Positions 1 to 7,580 of a stretch of DNA of 59,114 bases are shown here, in pieces. Under the pieces are notes generated by a model that was not told the origin of the DNA, made no database searches, and was given only the letters and a program-made list of their open reading frames with translations. Within the stretch, counting starts at the first letter, position 1. Every line of letters starts with the position of its first letter. Both the position numbers and the translations under genes were made by a program. The DNA comes from Methanobacteriota archaeon (GTDB lineage Archaea > Thermoplasmatota > E2 > DHVEG-1), in NCBI GenBank assembly GCA_903877165.1, contig CAIRCU010000037.1, positions 1 through 59,114 on the forward strand, in the 5' to 3' direction.

Positions 1-2
1 TC

Positions 3-1391
3 TTCGCGAATGGCATCGAGGCGTACCCATGGAGTACTGACGGCACTGATAATCCTGGTTATGAGGCTGAAGCTGGCTTAGGATTAATTAACGATATTCC
101 GACAGGTGGTCCTGAATATGTTTTTAATACAAGAGCTGATGCGAGTGATGGCTGTGAAATCTGGAAATATAGTCACAGTACGGCGAGATGGACACCCGTC
201 ATTAATGGTACTACAGGGCCGGCAGAGACTCAATCTGGTTTTGGGGATACAACAAACTGGGGAGCCGGTGAAATCAAAGAGTTTCACGGGTACCTCTTTG
301 TGGGAACTTGGAGCGCCCCCAGGAACGGCAAGGGATGTGAAATATGGCGGTATAACGGAACCACGTCGACATGGACAAATATTGTTGGCCGTTCTCACCC
401 AAACTCATATTACTATGGCGGATTTCATGATTGGCATAATTGTGCAGTGACCAGCATGATGGTATTCAAGGATCATCTCTATGTCGGAACCATGAATTGG
501 GATTCATCCGACGATGGTTTCTGTCAGGTCTGGCGGACGACAAATTATAACGGTTCTGAATGGGAACAAGTGGTTGATAGAGGATTTAGAGATGATGGCG
601 CTGGTGATACTTCCCAGAATGCCTATGCCTGGCGTATGGCGAATTTTTCAGGTGAATTATACATCGGGACTATGAACAATCTGAATCTTTTAGACGTTCA
701 GGAGAGAGGGTGTGAATTATTTAGATCAGGATCTGGAGATGCAAATGATTGGAGTATACTGCATCTCCCAAATGGTAACCATTATAGGGGTTTTGGCGAG
801 AAAAAAAATTATGGCATTCGGGGGTTAGTCGTCTCGAAGGATCAAAATGGTCATGATCAATTTTTGTATGTGGGTGTGGCCGCAAATTTTTTTCAGAGGC
901 CTCATCCATTAAATCCAACAGCCGTTAAGGCAATGGAAATATGGAGGTTCGATAATTCAAGTTCTTCCCCTACAATTCCTTCGCCATGGCTGTGCATTGT
1001 AGGAAATTACACCACACCATATTATACTCTTCCTACTTATGATGGTTTTGGAGATAATTATAATAAGTATCCTTGGTCAATGGCTATCTGTAACAACAAA
1101 CTGTGGACAGGCACGTTAAATGTTCAGCTATTAGGGAATCCCGATTCTTACGGCTGTGAAATCTGGTACTACGATTTTTCAACATCAACCGTGACACCGA
1201 GTGTGACGAGTCGAGATCCGACAGCAGAAAAGCCGAATGGCTTCGGGCAATCATATAATATTGCTGCCCGGTCCATGATTGAGTTCCCGAAGGACAGCGG
1301 TCAGCTTGTCGTAGGAGTGGTTTCATTACAAGCCCAATTTAGAAAGAATGTGAAGGAATTCGGGTGTGAAGTATGGATTTATTACCCATAA
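3..1391 (+). CDS. Exported beta-propeller protein, 5' end cut off by window
   Basis: The frame is open from the first bases of the window, so the true start lies upstream. About 462 residues are visible. A motif of the type G-C-E-I-W-[RKY]-[YF] recurs near bases 150, 335, 515, 710, 932, 1152 and 1363, about 61-74 residues apart. Each is preceded by stretches such as LYVGTMNW or LYIGTMNN, which look like blade strands. Seven units at this spacing suggest a seven-bladed beta-propeller closed by the last repeat (CEVWIYYP) at the C terminus. No catalytic motif is recognised, and no signal peptide can be judged because the N terminus is missing. It lies directly upstream of a secreted beta-helix gene, so a cell-surface role is likely. 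The fold is inferred from repeat spacing only. Confidence 0.75.
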   Translation, partial: FANGIEAYPWSTDGTDNPGYEAEAGLGLINDIPTGGPEYVFNTRADASDGCEIWKYSHSTARWTPVINGTTGPAETQSGFGDTTNWGAGEIKEFHGYLFVGTWSAPRNGKGCEIWRYNGTTSTWTNIVGRSHPNSYYYGGFHDWHNCAVTSMMVFKDHLYVGTMNWDSSDDGFCQVWRTTNYNGSEWEQVVDRGFRDDGAGDTSQNAYAWRMANFSGELYIGTMNNLNLLDVQERGCELFRSGSGDANDWSILHLPNGNHYRGFGEKKNYGIRGLVVSKDQNGHDQFLYVGVAANFFQRPHPLNPTAVKAMEIWRFDNSSSSPTIPSPWLCIVGNYTTPYYTLPTYDGFGDNYNKYPWSMAICNNKLWTGTLNVQLLGNPDSYGCEIWYYDFSTSTVTPSVTSRDPTAEKPNGFGQSYNIAARSMIEFPKDSGQLVVGVVSLQAQFRKNVKEFGCEVWIYYP

Positions 1392-1392
1392 A

Positions 1393-1401
1393 ATATATAA
1401 G
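1393..1401 (+). promoter_or_regulatory. TATA box of first beta-helix gene
   Basis: The sequence ATATATAAG lies 41 bases before the ATG at 1434, and a Shine-Dalgarno-like AGGGAGA lies just before the start. The same box and spacing recur before the paralogue at 3350. Confidence 0.6.
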
Positions 1402-1433
1402 GTCAATGTGATAATTAATTAAGGGAGAAACCA

Positions 1434-2414
1434 ATGAAAAACAGTAGATCGATTTGGATATTGTTGCTGGCTGCGCTCCTGAGTTTTCCCTCGAGTACAG
1501 GTTTTTTCTTAGGGAACCAGCATCAGCTCTCAAAACACATCATCACTGTTGATGACGAGCTGGGGGATGCGGATTACACATCGATCAAGGAGGCGTTGAA
1601 TCATTCCAGTCCTGGTGATACCATCGAGGTGTTTAGCGGTACCTTTAATGAACATGGGATAAATATCACGGAAAATGGGATTTCGTTGATTGGAATGCCT
1701 TATGATTTGGGAAACGGAAGTGATACCGGGAAGCCATTCATCAACGGACAAGGACTTGACTACGTCATCGAAATTACAGCCAGTAATGTAACCGTCACAG
1801 GTTTTCGCATAGAAAACAGAGGAGGATATTGGAACATTATCCTAATTGGACCGAAAGCTAGCGGATGTGTCATATCGAATAATACCCTCCGCTACGCGGG
1901 CAATAGTATTATGGATTGCGAATCCAGTTATAGTAAAATCACCAACAACACTCTTCGCGATGCCGGTGGTCTGTATGGAATCCTGATTGGTTATAATTAC
2001 AATACAATCACCGATAATATCATTGATAACTGCCCCCGGGGAATAAGTCTTGGTTGGGGAGGGGCCTCCTTCAATATAATCAGAAGAAATCGTATTAGTA
2101 ATTGCAGTGATTTCGGAATCGATGTCGGAGGTACGGGGAATCTCATTCAATTTAACACCATCGAGAATACCAATTACGGTCTCCACATTTATGTCGCCAG
2201 TTTCACCAGAATAAAACAAAATAATTTCATCAATAATAACCGTCAAGCAGGCTTTGACCAAAGCCTGGGTTTCACCTCCGGTAACCATTGGGCCCAGAAC
2301 TACTGGGGTCGACCCCGTCTACTCCCTTATCCGATTGTCGGCACGGTCTTTGTCCTATTGCCCTGGGTCCAGTTCGACTGGCGCCCCGCATCGCAACCCT
2401 ATAACATAGGTTAA
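1434..2414 (+). CDS. Secreted parallel beta-helix protein (NosD-like), copy 1
   Basis: This is a 326-residue protein with a signal peptide (hydrophobic residues about 7-25, after MKNSRS). The opening HIITVDDELGDADYTSIKEA and SPGDTIEVFSGTFNEHGI are typical of right-handed parallel beta-helix (PbH1/NosD) surface proteins. Asn-rich rungs such as CVISNNTL, SKITNNTL, NTITDNII and NIIRRNRI follow through residues 140-270. It ends in an aromatic cap, NYWGRPRLLPYPI...WVQFDWRP. Such proteins often bind or cleave polysaccharide, but no catalytic residues can be assigned here. It is a close paralogue of the gene at 3350, near-identical in DNA around the TSIKEALNHSS segment, so the pair arose by fairly recent duplication. 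The ATG was chosen for its signal peptide and upstream AGGGAGA. Confidence 0.88.
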   Translation: MKNSRSIWILLLAALLSFPSSTGFFLGNQHQLSKHIITVDDELGDADYTSIKEALNHSSPGDTIEVFSGTFNEHGINITENGISLIGMPYDLGNGSDTGKPFINGQGLDYVIEITASNVTVTGFRIENRGGYWNIILIGPKASGCVISNNTLRYAGNSIMDCESSYSKITNNTLRDAGGLYGILIGYNYNTITDNIIDNCPRGISLGWGGASFNIIRRNRISNCSDFGIDVGGTGNLIQFNTIENTNYGLHIYVASFTRIKQNNFINNNRQAGFDQSLGFTSGNHWAQNYWGRPRLLPYPIVGTVFVLLPWVQFDWRPASQPYNIG

Positions 2415-2588
2415 CAGAAACAGATCTCAAGTATTGGGTGAAATGGTAAATTGTTGTACAGCTCAAGGAGTGACACGGTTTATTGTGCAAAGCCCTTTCT
2501 TGTCTTTAATATCCAAAGATCGTCATGGTTTTGTTGACCTCAACCCGTTTATTTTCAATACTTTTTTATAGGTCTTTTTTACTTTTAC

Positions 2589-3353
2589 ATGATGTCAAAG
2601 AACCCTGTCTATATTTCTCCTGCGAAGAAAGCCTGGATTACCCGCAAGGTCAAGGGAGGAGCCACAAAGTACCAGACGGCGAAGGAACTTCATCTTGCTA
2701 CTGCCACGGTCTATCGCTGGACGAAGGATATCCCCAGCCGGAACATCGGATGGCCAGGCATCAGGGGAAAAACCATCACCGTTCTTCAGGAGTTGTTCTC
2801 GAAAGGATATAGCTTTCCAACTCTTAGTTGTGCTCAACGACAATATTTCAGGCTGAATAAGCTATTTCCGACAATCAGAAGGATAAAGATTTACAATTAT
2901 CAGATCCTGTATCTCGAAGGAAGGGAAGAGGAGGCCGCCAGAGCGTTTCTCGTTAGATTGAACAAAAAGATCATCGGGTATAATGAGTTGAAACAGATTA
3001 CGAAGGTCTTCGGGGCGACGCTAAGTCAGGAGGAGAAGGATTCGTTCCTTTTCAAAAATCGAAGGAAGAACAAGGCTAAAAAGAACGGGGTTCCAAAAGA
3101 AGGTTCTCTCCCTATGGAAGATGATTCTTTTTCATTTTTTTACATTCGGAGGTACTGGGGGTTTCGATGGAAAGAAGGCGTTTCAATTCTGTTTGAAGGA
3201 GGGGTAGTCCGCATTGTTGTATGGTTGATGAGTCGAAGTCTTGAAGAACTTCGGTCGGCTTGTCGTTGGAATTGTTTCTTTTTGGTTTTATTTTATACTA
3301 ACATAAGATATATAAGAGAAATGCGCCATATTATTAGCGGGAGAAGGAAATGA
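2589..3353 (+). CDS. Helix-turn-helix DNA-binding protein, possibly with a readthrough tail
   Basis: The frame is 254 residues long. Residues about 12-48 (ITRKVKGGATKYQTAKELHL then ATATVYRWTKDI) form a homeodomain-like helix-turn-helix of the kind seen in resolvases and transposases. A basic, mixed helical region follows to about residue 170, ending in a Lys/Arg-rich stretch (KNRRKNKAKKN). From there the composition becomes unlike a folded protein, and the frame runs through the TATA box of the next gene before ending in an ATGA overlap with it. The functional protein may therefore end near base 3110, with its original stop lost. A TATA box near 2564-2570 suggests a leaderless start at 2589 or at the second ATG, 2592. 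The gene lies between two paralogous beta-helix genes and could regulate them or be a relic of a mobile element. No nuclease motif is seen. Confidence 0.6.
   Translation: MMSKNPVYISPAKKAWITRKVKGGATKYQTAKELHLATATVYRWTKDIPSRNIGWPGIRGKTITVLQELFSKGYSFPTLSCAQRQYFRLNKLFPTIRRIKIYNYQILYLEGREEEAARAFLVRLNKKIIGYNELKQITKVFGATLSQEEKDSFLFKNRRKNKAKKNGVPKEGSLPMEDDSFSFFYIRRYWGFRWKEGVSILFEGGVVRIVVWLMSRSLEELRSACRWNCFFLVLFYTNIRYIREMRHIISGRRK
3308..3316 (+). promoter_or_regulatory. TATA box of second beta-helix gene
   Basis: ATATATAAG lies 42 bases before the ATG at 3350, inside the tail of the upstream HTH frame. The region from here to the start, including a GGGAGAAGG ribosome site, resembles the corresponding leader before the gene at 1434. 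Confidence 0.6.
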
Positions 3354-4339
3354 AAGGCTTTGTAACGTTGCTAGTTCTCATGTTGGTTGCTGTCTTGAGT
3401 CTTCCTGGCAGCATGGCTTTTCCTCTGAGTCCTCAGAGTCGCCTGTCCCGGCACATCATCACGGTTGGTGACGAGCCTGGTGACGGGAACTACACCTCGA
3501 TCAAGGAGGCGTTGAATCATTCCAGCCCTGGCGACATCATCGAGGTGTATAGCGGCACCTACAAGGAGCACGGGATAAGCATCACGGTAGAGGGAATCTC
3601 GTTGATTGGTTTGCCCTATGACCCGGACAACCCCAATCAAACTGGGAAGCCACTCATCCTTGGACAAGGGCTGAGTGATATCATCACGATATATGGCCCC
3701 AATGTGACTGTCTCGGGTTTTCATATAGATAATAAAGGTGGCGGCATTGATGAGTGGACTATAATTAACATTAACCCCGGTGCTGACTATTGCACAATAT
3801 CGAACAATACCCTCACTTCTTCAAGCAACAGCATTGTAGGAATCGTTTCAAGTTATAATACGATAACGAATAATACCATCAGGTGGGCTGGTTTCATCAC
3901 TGGGATAGAATTAGACTATCCTGGTCAACATAATGTCGTCTCCGACAATGTTATCGACAGGTGTCCAGATGGCATTCGTTTTTGGGGTGGCATCAATGAT
4001 ACCATTGTCAGGAATCGCATCAGCAACTGCAGCCAGTTCGGCGTGGACATCGGCGGAGGCGGGGCAAATGTCTTCCAATACAATACCTTCGAGAACAACA
4101 ATATCGGCCTCCATATTTATCAGTCCGCTTACAATCAAGTCAGAAATAATAACTTCCTCAATAATTCCTATCATGCAGGATTTGACGAGGCTCTTTGGGT
4201 GTGTACGAATCGCTGGTTCCACAATTATTGGGGCCGTCCGCGTCTCCTCCCTTACCCGATTCAAGGCAGCAACCTTCTTATTTTCTCTTGGGTGCAGTTC
4301 GACTGGCGACCAGCGATGAAGCCTTATGATATCACATAA
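3350..4339 (+). CDS. Secreted parallel beta-helix protein (NosD-like), copy 2
   Basis: This 329-residue paralogue of the protein at 1434-2414 has the same plan. A signal peptide (residues 1-24, ending near SMAFP) is followed by HIITVGDEPGDGNYTSIKEA, the SPGDIIEVYSGTYKEHGI block, and Asn-rich beta-helix rungs (CTISNNTL, NTITNNTI, NVVSDNVI, TIVRNRIS). The C-terminal cap is YWGRPRLLPYPI...WVQFDWRP. The start is fixed by the ribosome site GGGAGAAGGAA and by the signal peptide. The two copies differ mainly in the rung region, as expected if the exposed helix face is diversifying to bind different ligands. No catalytic residues are recognised. A T-rich run after the stop probably terminates the transcript. 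Confidence 0.88.
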   Translation: MKGFVTLLVLMLVAVLSLPGSMAFPLSPQSRLSRHIITVGDEPGDGNYTSIKEALNHSSPGDIIEVYSGTYKEHGISITVEGISLIGLPYDPDNPNQTGKPLILGQGLSDIITIYGPNVTVSGFHIDNKGGGIDEWTIININPGADYCTISNNTLTSSSNSIVGIVSSYNTITNNTIRWAGFITGIELDYPGQHNVVSDNVIDRCPDGIRFWGGINDTIVRNRISNCSQFGVDIGGGGANVFQYNTFENNNIGLHIYQSAYNQVRNNNFLNNSYHAGFDEALWVCTNRWFHNYWGRPRLLPYPIQGSNLLIFSWVQFDWRPAMKPYDIT

Positions 4340-4356
4340 AAAATGCGGGGCGACGA

Positions 4357-4369
4357 TTTTTTCTTTTTT
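4357..4369 (+). terminator. Poly-T terminator after beta-helix gene
   Basis: A run TTTTTTCTTTTTT lies 17 bases past the stop of the beta-helix gene and before a gene on the opposite strand. This is the usual archaeal poly-T termination signal. Confidence 0.5.
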
Positions 4370-4437
4370 AACCTTTGGAAGGCCATGCTTCAAGAACACA
4401 CAAAGGAAGAAAGAAAAAGAAGAATGAGACCCTACGG

Positions 4438-5214
4438 TTACGTCTCTACGATGCTCACTGCCAGGGCGGATCCAAGGAAGAAATGCTCGGTGTTCTCACC
4501 CATGATGTTGAGGCCGGTGAACCCGATGACCCCAGGATACCACCCGATGATGTCACCAAATCTGAATCTGATGAGGGTCCCAGGGTAGGTGCCGTGCATC
4601 GGCCCCTGCCAGTTCTTCATGCCATTGACTCCGAGGGAGTAGATCCAGCCTCCCGCCGGGCCAGGACTGTAGCCCATAAACTCCCCCCAACCACCAAGGA
4701 AGAGTACACCACCAAGTTGCACCGGGAAGGCGTTCCTCAATTCGAACAGAACCATAAGTGCATTCGTGCCGAGCCTGCTCGCAAGATTGCATAAAGGAAA
4801 CCCGGACACCACAGTCCCATTAGTGTTCCCTGCAATCAAACACAGGAGGTTCGTCTCATTTGAAGGTGTTCCTGCCACCAGCCGCTGAGCCTCTCGTACA
4901 CTCATCCCCTGTGGCAATAAACCGTACTCGTTCAGTTTCACGACCGCATCCTTGAAGAGAGTCACCATCTCTTCCCGAGACGTGGTCTGATTCAAACATG
5001 CCCGGAAGTCGACGAGATACTTCGTCAAGCGCTGTTGTTGCTCACTGGTCATCTGAACAGCAGTGCTGCCCACACCCCGCATGCCATGCGGTTCCACCAA
5101 CACTATACAAGATGCATGCCCTGCCGATGTCGAGACGACAACAGCATTCAGACATACCACGGCGTTGGCGCTCAGTACTAAGAGAACTACTCCGACCACG
5201 GTCGCCTTAGTCAT
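4438..5214 (-). CDS. Secreted protein of unknown function
   Basis: About 258 residues from the ATG at 5214. A longer in-frame start at 5271 would add 19 residues and overlap the upstream gene by 29 bases. The N terminus MTKATVVGVVLLVLSANAVV is a strong signal peptide or anchor. The middle (residues about 55-120) is helical and polar (SEQQQRLTKYLVDFRACLNQ and SVREAQRLVAGT). The C-terminal half is rich in Gly, Trp and Tyr and appears to be beta-structured, ending in a hydrophobic FFLGSALAVSIVET. Three or four cysteines in the exported part could form disulfides. No family is recognised. It follows another exported protein on the same strand with about 28 bases between them, so they are probably cotranscribed. 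Both have a GLN-[IL]-M motif near the C terminus. Confidence 0.7.
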   Translation of the reverse strand: MTKATVVGVVLLVLSANAVVCLNAVVVSTSAGHASCIVLVEPHGMRGVGSTAVQMTSEQQQRLTKYLVDFRACLNQTTSREEMVTLFKDAVVKLNEYGLLPQGMSVREAQRLVAGTPSNETNLLCLIAGNTNGTVVSGFPLCNLASRLGTNALMVLFELRNAFPVQLGGVLFLGGWGEFMGYSPGPAGGWIYSLGVNGMKNWQGPMHGTYPGTLIRFRFGDIIGWYPGVIGFTGLNIMGENTEHFFLGSALAVSIVET

Positions 5215-5242
5215 ATGAACGTTGCGCTGTGCGTTATTGTTT

Positions 5243-5875
5243 TTAATAGAGAATGGCATAGTCGTTTCCATAGCCGCTGTCTGGTGCGTAGTCCATCAAG
5301 TTCAGACCATTCAATCCAAGATGCCTGAAGAATCGGAACCTGACCATGGCGTCCCATCCTATCTTTGCCATCAACGGGGTGCGTTGGGATGCCCAGGCGT
5401 TGGTGTTGGTGAGGACGTCTCCTGCTTGCAGTCTACCGATGATTGACTTGGGGATCTTACATGTTATCGTTCTGTTCATGTCGAGTTGGCCCAGGGATAC
5501 GGTGATATTATAATTCCAATCGGTATCGTAACCTACGACACCCGCCGTCGTTGAGACTCTGCCTCCAGCCCCGTTCATATAAATTCCGATACCGGCAAAG
5601 ACAAAATAATCCACAGAGTTCATCGTCCAATAGACGTCAAAAAGGTCAGCCCCGTAATAGTTGATACGAAGACCCCCGACCTGGACGGTGACGTAGAGGT
5701 ACTCAGGAGTCGTTGCGTTCTCAAAGAACCATACTTTTTGAATATCGACCCCAAATCTCGCGTCACTTGCTTTATCTGATATCTCAGGGTGTGTCTCGTC
5801 TCCAGCCATTGCTGAGATTGGTAAAAGCGTGGTAATCAACAGCGTGCAAATAATAATTCCCACAATCGCCTTCAT
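5243..5875 (-). CDS. Secreted beta-sandwich protein, DOMON/CBM9-like
   Basis: 210 residues with a clear signal peptide (residues 1-24, cleavage near AMAGDE) and a good Shine-Dalgarno site, GGAGG, 9 bases before the ATG. The pattern ISDKASDARFGVDIQKVWF then EYLYVTVQVGGL matches the opening of exported archaeal beta-sandwich domains related to DOMON/CBM9-like modules, where a soluble domain reports or binds sugars or other ligands. Further strands (FDVYWTMNSVDYFVFAG; YNITVSLGQLD) fit a single such domain filling the protein. The assignment rests on pattern only and the ligand is unknown. The small secreted protein at 4438-5214 follows closely. A promoter should lie between 5880 and 5990. Confidence 0.72.
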   Translation of the reverse strand: MKAIVGIIICTLLITTLLPISAMAGDETHPEISDKASDARFGVDIQKVWFFENATTPEYLYVTVQVGGLRINYYGADLFDVYWTMNSVDYFVFAGIGIYMNGAGGRVSTTAGVVGYDTDWNYNITVSLGQLDMNRTITCKIPKSIIGRLQAGDVLTNTNAWASQRTPLMAKIGWDAMVRFRFFRHLGLNGLNLMDYAPDSGYGNDYAILY

Positions 5876-5992
5876 ATCGTTTCCTCCGTGTGATGCTAAT
5901 GCATATCATTTATATAAGAATTGTGATGAGGGTACCTTCTGGGTTTTAGTACCGATCCACTATCATATGAAAAAATACGAGACGATTAAATA

Positions 5993-6745
5993 TTATCCAT
6001 GCACATCTTCCACGGCCTCAAGAAGACTGAGCTCTCCGCGCAAGACTTTAAGCGCCATATCCTCAGAAATCGTAAGCCGCCCTTCAGTCAGTTGTCGGCT
6101 GTACTTCTGTACGTTGCGGATCGCCCCGCGCGTCGGCTCCAGCGGCAGCCGCGTCTGCACGCGTCCGCCGGCTAACATCGCTATAGCGGCCGCGGCCTCC
6201 CGGTCCCGCTCAAAGCGCTGCGTCTGCGGAAGCGTCGTACTCGTCTCATCCACGATCTCGATAGGAATCTCAAGCGGAATCAACGAATTAATGATGCGAT
6301 TTCGAAGGATCACGGACCCATGCCCGATGCGGATCCCCAGCTCTTTGGCGGGGTACACCTTCTGGATCCGCCGCACCTCGGAGATGACACTCCCCGGGTC
6401 CTCCACACTCGTCTTCTGCAGCAAAATATCATCGCCGACGATCGCGATCCCAGGACGCTCACCAGGGTCGATTCCGATGAACAGCTTCGAGTACAGCTCC
6501 TTTCCCGTCAGCTTCTGCAATGCGAGGTCCACCGCACTGTCAACGGACTCATAGGCATCCACAGCCACCGCCTTGAGCAGCGGGACCGACGCCAGCTCCT
6601 CCTCAGACGTCAGAATCACGCCCACCCGCCGCGGGATATCCTCAAGAGAATTCAGCGACACATACGGAATCACACGATGCTTCAACACCACAATCAGGTC
6701 ATGGTACAACGAAAAATCCTTGGTGTACACCCCGAGGGTTTTCAT
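5993..6745 (-). CDS. RNase H-fold (RuvC/YqgF-like) protein
   Basis: About 250 residues from the ATG at 6745, which follows GGGGGA. Starts further upstream (6757, 6829) are possible, but the longest would overlap the preceding gene. Residues about 86-102 read LFIGIDPGERPGIAIVGDD, the first strand and Asp-containing motif of RuvC/YqgF-type RNase H-fold proteins. An acidic turn, IPIEIVDETSTTLP, and a C-terminal helix with RDREAAAAIAMLAGG supply the other expected acidic positions. The N-terminal 80 residues resemble a small alpha/beta domain (VIPYVSLNSLEDIPRRVGVI). Archaeal DUF460-type proteins carry a similar fold, but family membership is not certain. It lies downstream of a membrane protease on the same strand. 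A nuclease role on branched DNA or RNA is inferred. Confidence 0.7.
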   Translation of the reverse strand: MKTLGVYTKDFSLYHDLIVVLKHRVIPYVSLNSLEDIPRRVGVILTSEEELASVPLLKAVAVDAYESVDSAVDLALQKLTGKELYSKLFIGIDPGERPGIAIVGDDILLQKTSVEDPGSVISEVRRIQKVYPAKELGIRIGHGSVILRNRIINSLIPLEIPIEIVDETSTTLPQTQRFERDREAAAAIAMLAGGRVQTRLPLEPTRGAIRNVQKYSRQLTEGRLTISEDMALKVLRGELSLLEAVEDVHG

Positions 6746-6803
6746 TCCCCCAGACATTCCCCATCCCAGGATATAAGAGTTTCCCCTCCTCAGAAAAAAC
6801 GGT

Positions 6804-7535
6804 TTATAAACCAGGGAACAAGACCCCAAGCGCGAACCGACCCAGCACCAGGAGCACAGCCCCAGCCATCAACCCAGCCCACACCAACCCGTTCCACGCA
6901 AGGACCTTCCGACCATCAAGCGGCCCGAACGGCAGCAGATTAAACACCGCCAGAAGCGCGTTAATGAAACAGATGAAGATCAACACCTCATCAAGGTTCA
7001 CCCCACCCACGGACACCGACCCAATCACAGGAATCAACGCGAACGTCACGGCCGCAACCACGATGTTCACCAACGGCCCAGCGGACGCAATCCTCCCGGT
7101 ATCCTCCGTACGTCCTCCACCACGGAACATCACCGCACCCGGCGCCGCGAACACGAACCCCGTGAACAACGCCATGAGCAGCGACAACACCAAACCAAGA
7201 GGAAAGATACGGAACTCCGACCACAGCCCAAGCCGCTGCGCCATGAACTTATGCGCAAGCTCATGCAACATGAACCCTGTCAACATCCCCAGCAGAGACA
7301 ACGGCAGCGCAGCCAGAAACCCAGCCACATTCAACCCAAGTATCGGCGGCTGGTTCGCAGAGAACGCGAGCGCGAACGCTACCGTCAACACGAACAAAGC
7401 GATGCTGATGTGCACCAGCTCGATGCGGCTGAACGACCCAGGACGACCGACCTCCAGCTGCCCCGGCGGGATGTACATATACTCCCGGGGAGGCAGGTCC
7501 TGAAACGAGGTGTACACCTTCCGTTGCTCAGCCAT
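6804..7535 (-). CDS. Site-2-type membrane metalloprotease, M50 family
   Basis: 243 residues with about six membrane segments. The zinc-binding HELAH motif is at residues 91-95 in a hydrophobic helix. The third zinc ligand motif, NLLPFGPLDG, is at 199-208. Both are hallmarks of the site-2 protease (M50) family, which cleaves membrane-spanning segments within the bilayer. An 'APGAV' segment (131-135) followed by a Gly-rich loop precedes the usual GRIASAGPLVN element (148-157). The N-terminal 35 residues are cytoplasmic, with no PDZ or CBS domain, so this is a minimal form. It sits between a TraB protein and an RNase H-fold gene on the same strand, about 45 bases from the former. The substrate is unknown. 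Confidence 0.9.
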   Translation of the reverse strand: MAEQRKVYTSFQDLPPREYMYIPPGQLEVGRPGSFSRIELVHISIALFVLTVAFALAFSANQPPILGLNVAGFLAALPLSLLGMLTGFMLHELAHKFMAQRLGLWSEFRIFPLGLVLSLLMALFTGFVFAAPGAVMFRGGGRTEDTGRIASAGPLVNIVVAAVTFALIPVIGSVSVGGVNLDEVLIFICFINALLAVFNLLPFGPLDGRKVLAWNGLVWAGLMAGAVLLVLGRFALGVLFPGL

Positions 7536-7580
7536 GACGTCCCATCACCACAGACATATCCAACAGACCGATAAAAACAT

